NCBI RefSeq assembly: GCF_022201045.2
Contig: NC_068558.1
Location: 30,647,501-30,711,500, forward strand
Origin: Citrus sinensis
Taxonomy: Eukaryota; Streptophyta; Magnoliopsida; Sapindales; Rutaceae
DNA: 64,000 nucleotides
Direction: 5' to 3'
This document shows positions 1 through 12,000 of the stretch, piece after piece (positions within the stretch are counted from its first letter, which is position 1; every line of letters begins with the position of its first letter). The notes under the pieces were generated by a model that saw only the letters and a list, made by a program, of their open reading frames with translations, did not search any database and had not been told where the DNA came from. The translations under genes were made by a program, and so were the position numbers.

Positions 1-300
1 GTTCATTCATCTTTTAGATTCTTTTCTTCTCAACTTTCGATTTAAACCCTTTTAAATTCTTTTCTTCTCAACTTTCTATTTAAACTTTCTAATATTCTTT
101 ACTTCCCAACTTTCTATTTAAACTCTTTTAAATTCTTTTCTTCAACCTCTTTTAGATTCTTTACTTCTCAACTTTCTATTGAAACTCTTTTACATTCTTT
201 TCTTCCCAACTTTCTATTTAAACTCTCTTACATTCTTTACTTCTCAACTTTCTATTTAAACTCTCTAATTACAGGCTTTACTTCTCAACTTTCTATTACA
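1..300. repeat. Degenerate tandem array, period about 38 bp
   Basis: About seven imperfect copies of a pyrimidine-rich unit. Each contains a core like TTCTCAACTTTCTATTTAAA followed by CTCTTTTA and ATTCTTT. The array lies just upstream of the presumed transcription start of the first IAN gene. A shorter version sits at the same place before the second IAN gene (8225-8420). Promoter function is possible but not shown. Confidence 0.75.
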
Positions 301-569
301 TTCATTATTTAATTTATAATTTTCATACCTTAAATCCTAAAATTTAAGGCTTTCTCATCTCTTCATACGCAACGCAATCTTTTTAGCTCTCCTCTCTTCG
401 CAAGTAAGTAAAATCTCAGTTTATCGCATCATCTCACGGTTTGTTTTCATACTTTGCTTTCTCCAAATTGCCCTCGCCTTTTCCTCTGAATCTTAATTTT
501 TGTTTTTTTAATTATAGACTCGATTTTATTTACCTCGGTTTGTAAATTTTATCGGATGTAATGCATAAT

Positions 570-995
570 CATGGGCGACCCAATTAAGGCCTAGGAGGGG
601 GTTCAGCCCCTTCTGAGCTATTAATTTTTCTTTTAAATGTACTCCAAGCCCTTTCTAAAAGAATTAAATTAGAAAAATTTAGACACATTTTTCATATAAC
701 AAAAAACTTTTAATTCAATGGTAAGAGTTTATTTGATGGTTTTAAAGTCCTGATTCAAATCCCAATAGCCACAATATTTTTTTAATATTTTGTGAAAACT
801 ACTTAGAAAAATGATACTTTCATGCATTTGAAATAAATAGTTTATTACTATTATTATTTAGAATTTAAAAGAAAGTAATGAAATTTGAGTTTATGAGACT
901 TAAAATGTATTCGTGTGAACATTTTAAAAAAAAATCCAAATTAAATAGATTTTTTTAACTAAGCCCCCTAATTAAAATGTCTAGGTTCGCCACTG
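570..995. mobile_element. Non-autonomous hAT-like element in a 5' UTR intron
   Basis: The segment is flanked by a perfect 8 bp direct repeat TGCATAAT (562-569 and 996-1003). Its ends are imperfect inverted repeats, CATGGGCGACCC on the left and, read inward from the right, CAGTGGCGAACC. An 8 bp target duplication and CAGTGGCG-type ends fit the hAT superfamily. There is no coding capacity. It lies in the presumed 5' UTR intron of the first IAN gene, which probably runs from about 403 (GTAAGT) to about 1365 (TTGCAG). Confidence 0.75.
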
Positions 996-1385
996 TGCAT
1001 AATTGATTGTCATCATTCTTTTTTCAATAACTTCATAAAACAAGCATAATTAAATTAAAATATATATCAGCACAATTAATTAATTAATTGATGCTCTTTA
1101 GATTTTGTGCTTGATTATATATCAATTCATCATATTTTTATTAAGATTATAAATATAACTATATTGTCGGGGTCTGAATGATTTTTATTTTTAATTTTTT
1201 TTATGAATTTATTCATGTTCGGTTGGATAATATTTAAAGTAATAACAAATATAGGTTTTAATGGAGTGAAATTGTAAGGGTATGGTGACTAAAGTTTGTT
1301 TCTTATTGTTTAATGGTAAAATCTGAATTCAATGTGAAGTGGTTTGACATTGTAAATGCATTGCAGGTAAATTGAAATCTTTGTT

Positions 1386-4300
1386 ATGATGGGAGGAAGA
1401 GTGATTGATGCCGATTCGAAGCCTACTTCTCCATCTAATGGGGAGCGCAATTTGGTTTTAGTTGGCCGTACTGGCAATGGCAAAAGTGCAACGGCCAATA
1501 GTATTCTCGGAAAAAAAGCCTTCATGTCGAAGGCTGGCTCGTCTGGGGTTACCAAAACTTGTGAAATGCAGAGAACCATGCTCAAAGCTGGCCAAGTTGT
1601 TAATGTCATTGATACCCCTGGTAATTTACTAATGTTGGTGCCTAGATATTCCATTCCATGCTTGTTGATGTTGTGCTGGTAAGTAGATTGATGTTATGAG
1701 TGATTGCAGGACTTTTTGATTCTTCGGCTGACCCTGAGTTTGTCAGCAAGGAAATTGTCAAATGTATTGGTATGGCCAAGGATGGGATCCATGCAGTCCT
1801 TTTAGTTTTCTCTATTAGAAACCGTTTTTCTAAAGAGGAAGGAGCTGCAATACACATTTTGGAGTCCTTGTTCGGGAAAAAAATTTCTGACTATATGATT
1901 GTTGTTTTCACGGGAGGGGATGAACTTGAAGATAATGACGAAACATTAGAAGATTATTTGGGTCGTGAGTGTCCAAAGCCTTTAAAGGTTTGTTTCTGAA
2001 TGGCAATAGTTTTCGATAATTTCATTAGTCATTTTGATCAAGTTGTCTTTCTTTGGTTCTTTTGAGAAGTTTTAGACTCCTTTACGGTTGGAGTATTGGA
2101 AGTTTAATATGAATATATGCATGCTGAAAATACTAGATAGGTTTATAGTAGGCCAGCCGTCTTAAAGTTCCATTTTCAATAGTGCTTCATTTTCTGAATG
2201 GTTTTCTTATGCCATGCGGGATTGACCGGAGAGGTGATTGGTTGGTAATTTTCTACTGGCGTTACTTAATTTTAGTTATAGGTTAATGTCTTAATTTTAT
2301 TTAATCTTGGTTCTTATTTTATTAATATGTTCATTTGTTTATTTCTTAAAATATGTACCTCTTTGATTTATATGCTTAAAATGATCTTACTTTTAAGATT
2401 TTACAAGTGTGCCAAGGAGGAGATGACTTGCTATACAAGTCCATTTTATTAGGCACTGTTTGAATAAACTATCAAGTCTAACTTTACAAGGATTAAAATT
2501 CTCTTAAACATTCCTTGTGGATCCTAGCCTCAAAATTGGTGTCTAAAATTTGATGTGAGACCATTTTTCAGTTTCAGCATGCAAATCTCCTAAATTCAGC
2601 ATTTACTTGATGAATTTGGTTCTTAGAACTTTTTAAGTTTAGAAAGATTTGTATCAAGTTCCTCTGTTTTACTGCATTCTTGATTTAACCTACGAGGAGT
2701 TGGAAGAAAAATAACAAAAATCAAGCTGTAGCTCTGCAATTAACAAAATCGGGTTATTTTACAGTTAAAGTGAACTTTGTTTTTTTTATTGTACTAATTT
2801 TTGTAGTTTGAAGGAATCAAAATTTTTTAATTATAATGCCGCAAAATTAGGTCAATTATGTAGATGCCACAAAAAATAGGATCATGTCTTTTGGCAGTTT
2901 TGAGGTTTGGTCACTTGAGTTTGTTTAGGATAATAGTGCATTCTTTCATGCTTTGTTCTATAACGTAAGAATTTGCTTAGTGAAGAGGCAGCTACTGCTC
3001 GGTAGCCACTAATTTTGATTGGGTCAATACTTTTCACTGGAATATATGCAGACTATTATTGTTATTATTATTACTTTTTTTGTTATATGGAATGCTTATC
3101 ACCTTTTAAGATCTTTAAATTTGATGGACGTAAAAGGTTATTGTAAGTTGTCAAACCATAAGGAGAATGGAATTGATTATTAAAATTTGATTATGGCTTG
3201 CCCTTAAATAGGTTTTTAGGATGCATGATATTAAGTACTAACGATCACAATAAAAACAAATTTTGTCAGCTGAATATCTTCAAACTTTTAGGGACTACGA
3301 GTGTTTGATTGGTTTATCAATGCTTACAAAAGGGGCTAACATTTGCTTTTTTCCTTATCATTTTTCCATTATTTTAGGAAATCCTTCAACTATGTGATAA
3401 TAGGTGCGTGCTTTTTGATAACAAGACTAAGGATGCGGCCAAGAGAACTGAGCAGGTTGGGAAGCTTCTTTCTCTGGTTAACTCTGTGATCGTGCAGAAT
3501 GGTGGGCAACCATATACAGACGAAATCTTTGCTGAGTTGAAGGTGACTTCATTACTATCGTGATATACTTCTGGGCTGCTTCTTTCTTAATATGCTATGA
3601 CAATGTCTGTTTTTCTTTTTTTCTAAAGCGTGCAGAGCTGAAGGAGCAGATGAAAAAATCATATGATGATCAACTCAAACGAATTACCGAGATGGTATTT
3701 TTAATGCTCCTTGTTTTGACATCAAAATATGATATGCATATGTGTTCATTTCTCAGATCTGGTAATCATTGCTAAAATTGTGTTATTAAAAAATACCTAT
3801 AAAGCGTGCAGGTACCTGTAATGATTGTTGGAGATTGCCATCTGAAAAGAGGTCTTATCTTGCTAGTTGATGGGGACAAATCTGTTATTAAGTTATCTAT
3901 TCACTGATTGTGTTTTGAAGGCTGTAACATGTTGTTCTTACCTTGAAGATTGTTTGACTGTCTTGTTCTGTTTTGTTTCTTGATGAAATTAAGTAGATTA
4001 CTCTATGATAGTAGCTATAGGTGGTTTGCTCATCATAACTTGCACTTAGGAATGGATTCTGCCCTTGTTTAGTCATCAATCATAAGAACATTTCTTGTCA
4101 TAATGTAGATCCTGTTTTGTTTCTAGGAATTTTGCACTCCTGAGTCTGTTGGAAAATTTGACATGTTATAAGCAAGTTATGTCATATTCTAATTTTCTTC
4201 AAAAAAGAATAGCCACATTCCAAATAAGATTTTATGAAAATATAGTTAGGCACATGGAACCTAATTAAATAGCTGCGTACTTTTGATTTTCCTTTCAACA

Positions 4301-4938
4301 GTTTTAATTTATAGCAAGGCAATAGAATGATCCGGCATTAAGCCAAATCCTATTCAACAATGATCTGGATTTGCTTAACATTCTGTGTAATGTCTGAGGT
4401 GCTAATAAGTTTTACTCTCCGCATTCCTGGAGTGTGACAAAATGAAAAAGTTAGTAGATTCTTTAATATTTTATATTTTAGATTTAGCTGTTTATTTTTT
4501 TAAGCTTTTGTTTCTACCATTTATCAGTGATTGAGAGAGTGGAATTGATTGAAGTAAGAAAGTTGTGCCGAGTATTGTGAACTTAGCAACTCCCTTTGTA
4601 ATTGGATTAAATTAAATTAATACTTAAGAATTTCTTCTCTTAAGTTGGAGTTTTATATTACCAGTCCCCATTCTTTATTTGTATTATACTGCTACTCTAG
4701 GGCTTAGTGGCATGTTTTCTAACTGATATTGATGCTTTTTTGATAGTTTGAGTCTAAGCTCAAAGAGACAACAACTAGGCTCGAACAACAATTGGCAGAG
4801 GAGCAAGCTGCTCGATTAAAGGCAGAACAGGCTACACAATCAGCTCAAACAAAGTCAAATGACGAAATTGGTAAGCTTAAGAAGGATACTGCGGAGCTCC
4901 GTGAGCAACCTAAAAATGGATGGTGTGCCATTCTTTGA
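1386..4938 (+). CDS. AIG1/IAN (GIMAP-type) GTPase, copy 1, five exons
   Basis: Exons 1386-1620, 1710-1987, 3378-3542, 3629-3694 and 4747-4938 join in frame to 311 residues. The N-terminal half is an AIG1-type GTPase domain: P-loop GRTGNGKS at residues 27-34, G3 motif DTPG at 76-79 and TGGD at 146-149. The C-terminal third is charged, glutamine- and glutamate-rich, and likely coiled coil. The protein ends in CAIL, which fits a CaaX box for geranylgeranylation and suggests membrane attachment. Plant AIG1/IAN proteins are associated with pathogen and stress responses; the specific role here is unknown. Exon 4 is 69 bp shorter than in the tandem copy at 9089 and relies on a different acceptor (CTAAAG). 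The start is the first ATG after a presumed 5' UTR intron. It is probably functional, but the shortened coiled coil is a caveat. Confidence 0.88.
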
Positions 4939-5785
4939 CCTAGTAACCTGCAGGCATTATATGCCATTGGCGTGAAAATCACCTAAAGTATATTTTTTCT
5001 GTCTCTCATTCCTTTTCAGATAGTATTTGAAGTCCATACTGCATTTATTCTCAGTGTTTTACTATAGTCAAGAAGCTTATACCCTGTATTATGTAAATGT
5101 TCACAGTCCAGTCTAAGATAGTACTATATGGAAAAACTGTAGTGACATCAAATGAAGTATCTTTTATGGAGCCGTCTAGAATCTTTTCTTACACGGTGAA
5201 TCCAAAGATTATCTGATTCCTTTTCTCCTCATTGAGCTTTTAAGGAACGCTATATTATTTTCACATTTGTAGCAGATACAACCCAAGACATGACCTTTTA
5301 ACAATCATGACTTTCCCAAAAATTCAAACGGACTAATAGATTAATCCTATGACCCTTCTTTGATTCACACCAAACTTCAACTAGCTCATAGCCTAGATTT
5401 ATCAAGTACAATATTTATTTATGCATATCTGACACAATCTTTATTTACCTTATACATAATGCAAATCCTTCGACATCATACGGCATCAGTTTTATAGAAA
5501 TTAAGTTTCAGCATAATAACTGGTCTCCCAAGGTGAAGAAGCCAATGATAAGTCAGCATAAGTAATTAGGTTACACATAAACTCATCCAGTTTCATATAT
5601 TGCTGGTTTCAAAGATAGGTATCAAGTAGCACACACATTCAGTAGATAATGATAGTCTGATCGTAGATCTCATACTGAGATGCCACAAGCTTGATCTCCA
5701 GCATCTAGCTTACCTGCAAACGGGAGAAAACATTGATCCAGGCGCAACACGAGCTCATAGAAATGAAATGTGATGGTAGAATTAA
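4939..5785. other. 3' flank of IAN copy 1, no gene seen
   Basis: This is the 3' UTR and spacer of the first IAN gene. It aligns by eye with 12,663-13,566 in the second unit. No coding segment was recognised apart from a possible 3' UTR exon of the convergent MADS remnant near 5,660-5,715. Confidence 0.6.
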
Positions 5786-6575
5786 TTACCCTGATGGAGT
5801 ATCTTCTTGTCCGGGTGAGAGTAAGCAGAGCCCCCTCGATAATAGCAGGACCGAAGAAATTCGGAGATGCTAATGCATGGATTGCGTTCAGCTCTTGTCC
5901 AGTCACCATGTTTGCTTGCTGAAACCTCTCAATTTCTGCTATTTGAGTTTTAGAAACAAAGAAATTTCAATAATGTGCTGAAATTTTGGAAGAGGGCGAG
6001 AACGAATGCATTATACATACAAAGGACTGATTTGCATACCTTTGATCGGAGGCACACGCTTTCATTGTCCAGCTCAATCTCGTATGAAAATGAAAATGTT
6101 AAAGAGTTCCATAAAAGCTTGGAAGAAAACGAAAAAGGCTAAATAGGATTTAATAAATTTTAATTATTACCCTTTTCTGCAAGAACTCAATTTTAGCTAG
6201 TAGCATTTCATGCTGTTGCACAAAACAGAAAACAGTTAAAGCAACAAATTATTTTCATAAGTAATATTAATCACATATACTGAGCATGCACCGATAATGT
6301 TTATGCAACGAATTATTGCAAAACAACGGTGTATTGCTCAAATTCAATGTATACTTGTAATTCCTGCTAATAGTACTGTTTCCATGGGTCACATGTAATG
6401 GGAGAAGTTAAATTTTTATTGGGAACTTTATATTTCAATGCTAGCATAAATGATAATTAGTTGGTTTTTTTCTTCACCTTTTCATAATAATATATATTCC
6501 TAGCAAAGCCTGAATTTATAGCTTAAATTAATCAATTACTTACCTGAGCATTGATCTCAGCAATAGTGCCAGAAT
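5786..6575 (-). pseudogene. AGL11/SEEDSTICK-like MADS-box remnant, copy 1
   Basis: Reading the minus strand, pieces of a D-class MADS-box gene follow in order. There is a stub of the exon ending in EINAQ (about 6541-6572), a fragment of the next exon (about 6358-6390), the 42 bp exon encoding HEMLLAKIEFLQKR (about 6170-6212), the exon with ELDNESVCLRSK (about 6047-6090), and the last exon with VTGQELNAIHALAS (about 5786-5945). The C-terminus should read IIEGG...YSHPDKKIL, but a one-base deletion after IIEG shifts the frame. The MADS domain exon and the 100 bp K-domain exon are absent. It is a dead gene fragment, duplicated with the IAN gene. Confidence 0.85.
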
Positions 6576-6689
6576 TTATTTATTTTATAGCTTAAATTAC
6601 ATACATTTATACACACACATACACACTGACAACAGAATGTTATATTCATCAAATTCATCTAAAAATAACTAACTAACTAGATAGCTCAG

Positions 6690-7310
6690 CTTCTTTTCTT
6701 TCCAGCTGAATTTCTGCATTTGGTAGATTCTCACAAGGTTTAGCAATAAGCTTCAGGAACTCTAGATAATCCAGGTCTTTATTGTCCACATCAAAACCAA
6801 ATATAGCTTATTACTACAGTACTTCTAAACACAACAACAAGATAAAAAAAATAAAGGTATACTTGTAATTGTTGTGCTTTTAATTAACTTTGAAATTTAT
6901 CAGCTTAAGTGTACAATAAAGTAAAAGTCATAACACTTCAATCCCAAAAGTACCCTATGTTTTTTTTTTTTTTATAAATTACCTTTTAAAATGGTGCCTT
7001 CACAGCTATCCTTTCTAGAACAAGGCTTGGGAACACATTGAGATGGAGCATATTCAACAATAGCCTTAAACTAAGCACCTAATTGAGAAGCCAATAACAC
7101 ATATAACTAACCAAACAGAAAGTGCCCTTTTCATTTTTTACAACATAAACTCATTCATACCAAATTAAGATTGATAAGTAAAAGCAAAAGGCTAAGCAAA
7201 ATTATTCTTTTCACTAACAATCAGATGTCCATTCAACAACTCAGCAAACTCAAACGCATCTGCAGGCTTCTTCAATTCGTCATATGCTCGTGAATCCCTC
7301 TGATGCTTGT
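6690..7310 (-). pseudogene. UPF3: UPF3 (nonsense-mediated decay factor) gene fragment
   Basis: Three consecutive exons of a plant UPF3 homologue are readable on the minus strand. Exon a (about 7207-7310) encodes SRAYDELKKPADAFEFAELL and then NGHLIVSEKN. Exon b (6983-7070) encodes FKAIVEYAPSQCVPKP. Exon c (about 6690-6785) encodes DLDYLEFLKLIAKP and then NLPNAEIQLERKEAELS. Together they cover the Smg4/UPF3 domain that contacts UPF2 in the decay machinery. The first exon lacks a GT donor, and the 5' and 3' parts of the gene are missing, so this is a fragment. It lies head to tail with the MADS remnant, probably by rearrangement. Confidence 0.85.
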
Positions 7311-8224
7311 AACTGTTAAAAAACTAAAATCCAAGTTAAAATAGAATTTAAAAAAAAGCCCAAAAGTCAATCAATTATAAAGAATAAAAGAAATTGGAAT
7401 GTTGTTTATTGCAAAGTTTTAGACGCACGTAACTGTTGTGTTTTTCTTTATAGAGGCATCCGAGCACTCCCAAATGGGAGATTTACACTTGGGAAATGTC
7501 GTCATGTGGGCGTTCCCTATGCGGGTAACACGCATAGGTAACTTTACAGGATTGATGTTTCATTGCCCAGGGCAAAGGGCAATTGATATTCCCTATTTCC
7601 TGTTGTATTACTTCTGGGGAGTCTAGGGGCCTTGACGTATAAAATGACCAAAAACCCCCTATAAAGTATGAATACGCTAATTTAATAAAGGAGTATCCAT
7701 AATAATAATAATGTGAGATCGTCAGTATTCATCTATTCAAATCAATATATACTAATTACCTTAGTATTGCTTTTATAATATTCAATAATTTTTTAATAGT
7801 ATAATTTTATAGCATTATTCTTATTTTTAAATAAATTTTTATTCATATTTATTATAAATTAAATGAATTATATAAATACAAATTAAAATAAAAAATTTAA
7901 GTACTAAAAATAAACATATATGTTTCAATATACATAAAAAATTAATTATAAAATATTTTCTTGTACTTTTTGTTATTTTTAAATATTTTTCTTATAATGA
8001 ATACACATATTGTAGCCCCAAGATAAGTTATTAAGAAAATAACTCATTTACCTCTCTTTTGTTTTAATTTTTTTGGCGACGAGAGAGTTTTTAGATATTA
8101 TAAAATTAATAAGAAATAAGTGATATATATTAGTTGCAATAGAAAAAAAAATTAACAACCTCCTTAATAATAAAAGTGACAAAATAATGAAAGGCAAAAG
8201 AGATAAATTGCATATTTATTTCCC
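7311..8224. other. Spacer between duplication units, with a stem-rich stretch
   Basis: No gene was seen. From 7,440 to 7,640 base composition is more balanced and several short perfect stems occur, for example CCTATGCG with CGCATAGG and ATTGCCC with GGGCAAT. The rest, 7,650-8,200, is very AT-rich. An open frame at 7438-7626 has no recognisable domain and is not called. Confidence 0.5.
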
Positions 8225-8420
8225 TTTTAGATTCTTTTTTTCTCAACTTTCTATTTAAACTCTTTTAAATTCTTTTCTTCAAACTCTTTTAGATTCTTTA
8301 CTTATCAACTTTCTATTGAAACTCTTTTACATTCTTTTCTTCTCAACTTTCTATTCAAACTCTCTTGCATTCTTTACTTCCCAACTTTCTATTTAAACTT
8401 TCTATTACATTCATTATTCA
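8225..8420. repeat. Second copy of the 38 bp tandem array
   Basis: About five copies of the TTCTCAACTTTCTATTTAAA-type unit found at 1-300, upstream of the second IAN gene. The copy number differs between the units, as expected for replication slippage after duplication. Confidence 0.7.
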
Positions 8421-8695
8421 ATTTATAATTTTCATACCTTAAATCCTAAAATTTAGGTCAAGCCTCTTCCCCTTTCTCATCTCTTCATAGGCAACACAAT
8501 CTTTTTAGCTCTCCTCTCTTCACAAGTAAGTAACATCTTAGTTCATCGCATCATCTCATGGTTGTTTTTATACTTTGCTTTCTCTAAATTTCCCTCGCCT
8601 TTTCCTCTCAATCTCAGTTTCAGTTTTTTTTTTATTATTATAGACTTGATTTTCTTTTTCTTGTTTTGTAAATTTTATTGGATGTAATGCATAAT

Positions 8696-8770
8696 CACGA
8701 GCGGACCCAATTAAGGCCCAGGAGGGCTTCAACCCCTTTTGGGCTATTAATTTTTTTTGTAAATGTATAT
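8696..8770. mobile_element. Truncated left end of the hAT-like element
   Basis: The target sequence TGCATAAT (8688-8695) is followed by a left end resembling that at 570 (CACGAGCGGACCC). The sequence then jumps to the equivalent of about position 1060, so the interior and right end were deleted. The element was therefore in place before the segment duplicated. Confidence 0.7.
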
Positions 8771-9088
8771 CCACACAATTAATTAATTAACTGTGATGTT
8801 TAGATTCTGTGCTTGATTATATATCAATTCATCATATTTTTATTAAGATTACAAATTTAACTATATTGTCGGGGTCTGAATGATTTTTATTTTAAACATT
8901 TTTTTATGAATTTATTCATGTTCGGTTGGATAATATTTAAAGTAATAACGAATATAGGTTTTAATGGTGTGAAATTGTAAGGGTATGGTAGCTAAATTTT
9001 GTTTCTTATTGTTTAATGATAAAAACTGAATTCAATATGAAGTGGTTTGATATTTTAAATGCATTGCAGGTAAATTGAAATCTTTTTT

Positions 9089-12000
9089 ATGATGGGAGGA
9101 AGAGTGATTGATGTCGATTGGAAGCCTACTTCTCCATCTAATGGGGAGCGCAATTTGGTTTTAGTTGGCCGTACTGGCAATGGTAAAAGTGCGACGGCCA
9201 ATAGTATTCTCGGAAGAAGAGCCTTCAAGTCGAGGGCTGGCTCGTCTGGGGTTACTAAAACTTGTGAAATGCAGAGAACCATGCTCAAAGATGGCCAAGT
9301 TGTTAATGTCATTGATACCCCTGGTAATTTACTAATGGTGGTGCCTAGATATTCCATTCCATGCTTGTTGATGTTGTGGTGGTAAGTAGATTGATGTTAT
9401 GAGACATTGCAGGGCTTTTTGATTCTTCGGCTGGCTCTGAGTTTGTCAGTAAGGAAATTGTCAAATGTATTGGTATGGCCAAGGAAGGGATCCATGCAGT
9501 CCTTGTAGTTTTCTCTGTTAGAAACCGTTTTTCTGAAGAGGAAGGAGCTGCAATTCACAGTTTGGAGTCCTTGTTCGGGAAAAAAATTTTGGACTATATG
9601 ATTGTTGTTTTCACTGGAGGGGATGAACTTGAAGATAATGACGAAACATTAGAAGATTATTTGGGCCGTGCGTGTCCAAAGCCTTTAAAGGTTTGTTTCT
9701 GAACTGCATTAGTGTTCGATAATTTCATTAGTCATTTTGATCAAGTTGTCTTTGGTTGGTTCTTTTGTGAAGTTTTAGACTCCTTTAAGGTTGGACTATT
9801 GGAAGTTTAATATGAATACATGCATGCTGAAAATACTAGTTAGGTTTATAGTAGTCCGGCCATCTTAAAGTTCCATTTTCAATGGTTTTCTTCTGCCATG
9901 TCGGATATGCCAGAGAGGTGATTGGTTGGTAATTTTCTGCTGGCATTACTTAATTTTAGCTGTTTGTTAATGTCTTTGAATGAGTCATTCATTCATTTGC
10001 TAAACATTTATGCTTTTCTTATTTGTATTCTCTGATTTCATCTGCTATTTAATCTTGGTTCGTATTCTATTAATGTGTGTTCATTTGTTTGTTTCTTAAA
10101 ATATGTACCTCTTTAATTAATATGCTTAAAATTATCCTACTTTTAAGATTTTAGAAGTGTGCCAAGGAGGATACGACTTGCCATACAGGTCCATTTTATT
10201 ACATTGTTTGAATAAATATCAAGTCTAACTTTACAAGATTTAAAATTCTCTTAAAAATTCCCTGTGGATCGTAGCCTCAGAATTGTTGTCTAAAATTTCA
10301 ATGTGAGATATTTTTTCAGTTTCAACATGCAAATCTCCTATATTCAGCATTTACTTGATGACTTTGGTTCCTAAAACTTTTTAAGTTGAGAAAGATTTAT
10401 ATCAAGTTCGTCTGTTTTACTGCACGCTTGATTTAACCTTTGAGGTGTTGGAAGAAAAATAACAAAAATGAAGATAAAGTGAACTTTGTTTTTTTTTTTT
10501 AATTGTACTAATTTTTTTTAAGGAATCAAATTTTTTTAATTATAATGCCGCAAAATTAGGTAAATTATGTAGACGCCACAGAAAATATGATCATGTCTTT
10601 TGGCAGTTTTGAGCTTTGGTCACTTGAGTTCGTTTATGAGAATAATATTCTTTCATGCTTTGTTCTAGTGCAACTACTGCTCTGTAGCCACTAATTTTGA
10701 TTGGGTCAATGTTTTTCACTCGAAAATATGCAATTTGCTTTATTCCTGATCACTTTATTATTATTATTATTATTATGATTATTATTATTATTATTTCTGT
10801 TATATGGAATGCTGATCACCTTTTAAGATCTTTAAATTTGATGGACATAAGAGGTTATTGTAAGTGGTCAAACCATAAGGAGAATGGAATTGATTATTAA
10901 AATTTGATTATGGCTTGCCCTTAAATAGTTTTTGAGGATGCATGATATTAAGTACTAATGATCACAACAAAAACAAATTTTGTCGGCTCAATATCTTCAA
11001 ACTTTTGGAGACTACAAGTGTTTGATTGGTTTATCAATGCTTACAAAAGGGGCTAACATTTGCTTTATTCCTGATCACTTTTCCATTATTTTAGGAAATC
11101 CTTCAACTATGTGATAATAGGTGCGTGCTTTTTGATAACAAGACTAAGGATGCGGCCAAGAGAACTGAGCAGGTTGGGAAGCTTCTTTCTCTGGTTAACT
11201 CTGTCATCGCGCAGAATGGCGGGCAGCCATATACAGACGAAATCTTTGCTGAGTTGAAGGTGACTTCATTACTATCGTAATAGACTTCTCTGCTGCTTCT
11301 TTCTGAATATGTGATGACAATGTCTCTTTTTTTTTTTTTCTACTCAGAAAGGGGCTACTAAACTCCGTGATACCCAAGTTGAGGTTGATTCTCTCAAGGG
11401 ATATTCAAAACGAGAAATTTCAGAGCTGAAGGAGCAGATGCAAAAATCATATGAAGATCAACTCAAACGAACTACTGAGATGGTACTTTTTATGCTCCTC
11501 ATTTTGACATCAAAATATGACATGCATATGTGTTCATTTCTCAGATTCGGTAATCATTTTTAAAACTGTGTAATTAAAAAATGCCTATAAAGCGTGCAGA
11601 TACCTAGATATTATCATTTCTCAAACTATGTAATGATATTTTAAATCATGAGACTTGGAGGTGGTAAAGATTGCCGCACTGTCCTTACCCCTAGATTGTT
11701 GGAGATTGCCATCTGAAAAGAGGCTTATCTTGCTAGTTGATGGGGACAAATCTGTTATTATCTGTTCACTGATTGTGTTTTGAAGCTGTACCATGTTGTT
11801 CTTACCTTGAATATTGTTTGACCGCCGTGTGCTGTTTTGTTTCTTGATGAAATTAAGTGTGTTACTCTATGTTGGTAGCTATAGGTGGTTTACTCATCAT
11901 GACTTGCACTTAAGAATGGATTCTGCACTTGTTTAGCGATCAATAATAAGAACATTTCTTGTAATACTTTGGATGTTGTTTTGTTGCTAGGAATTCTGCA

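Noticed and set aside
715-770. tRNA-like A and B box sequence
   Set aside because: No cloverleaf can be drawn; it lies inside the hAT-like element.
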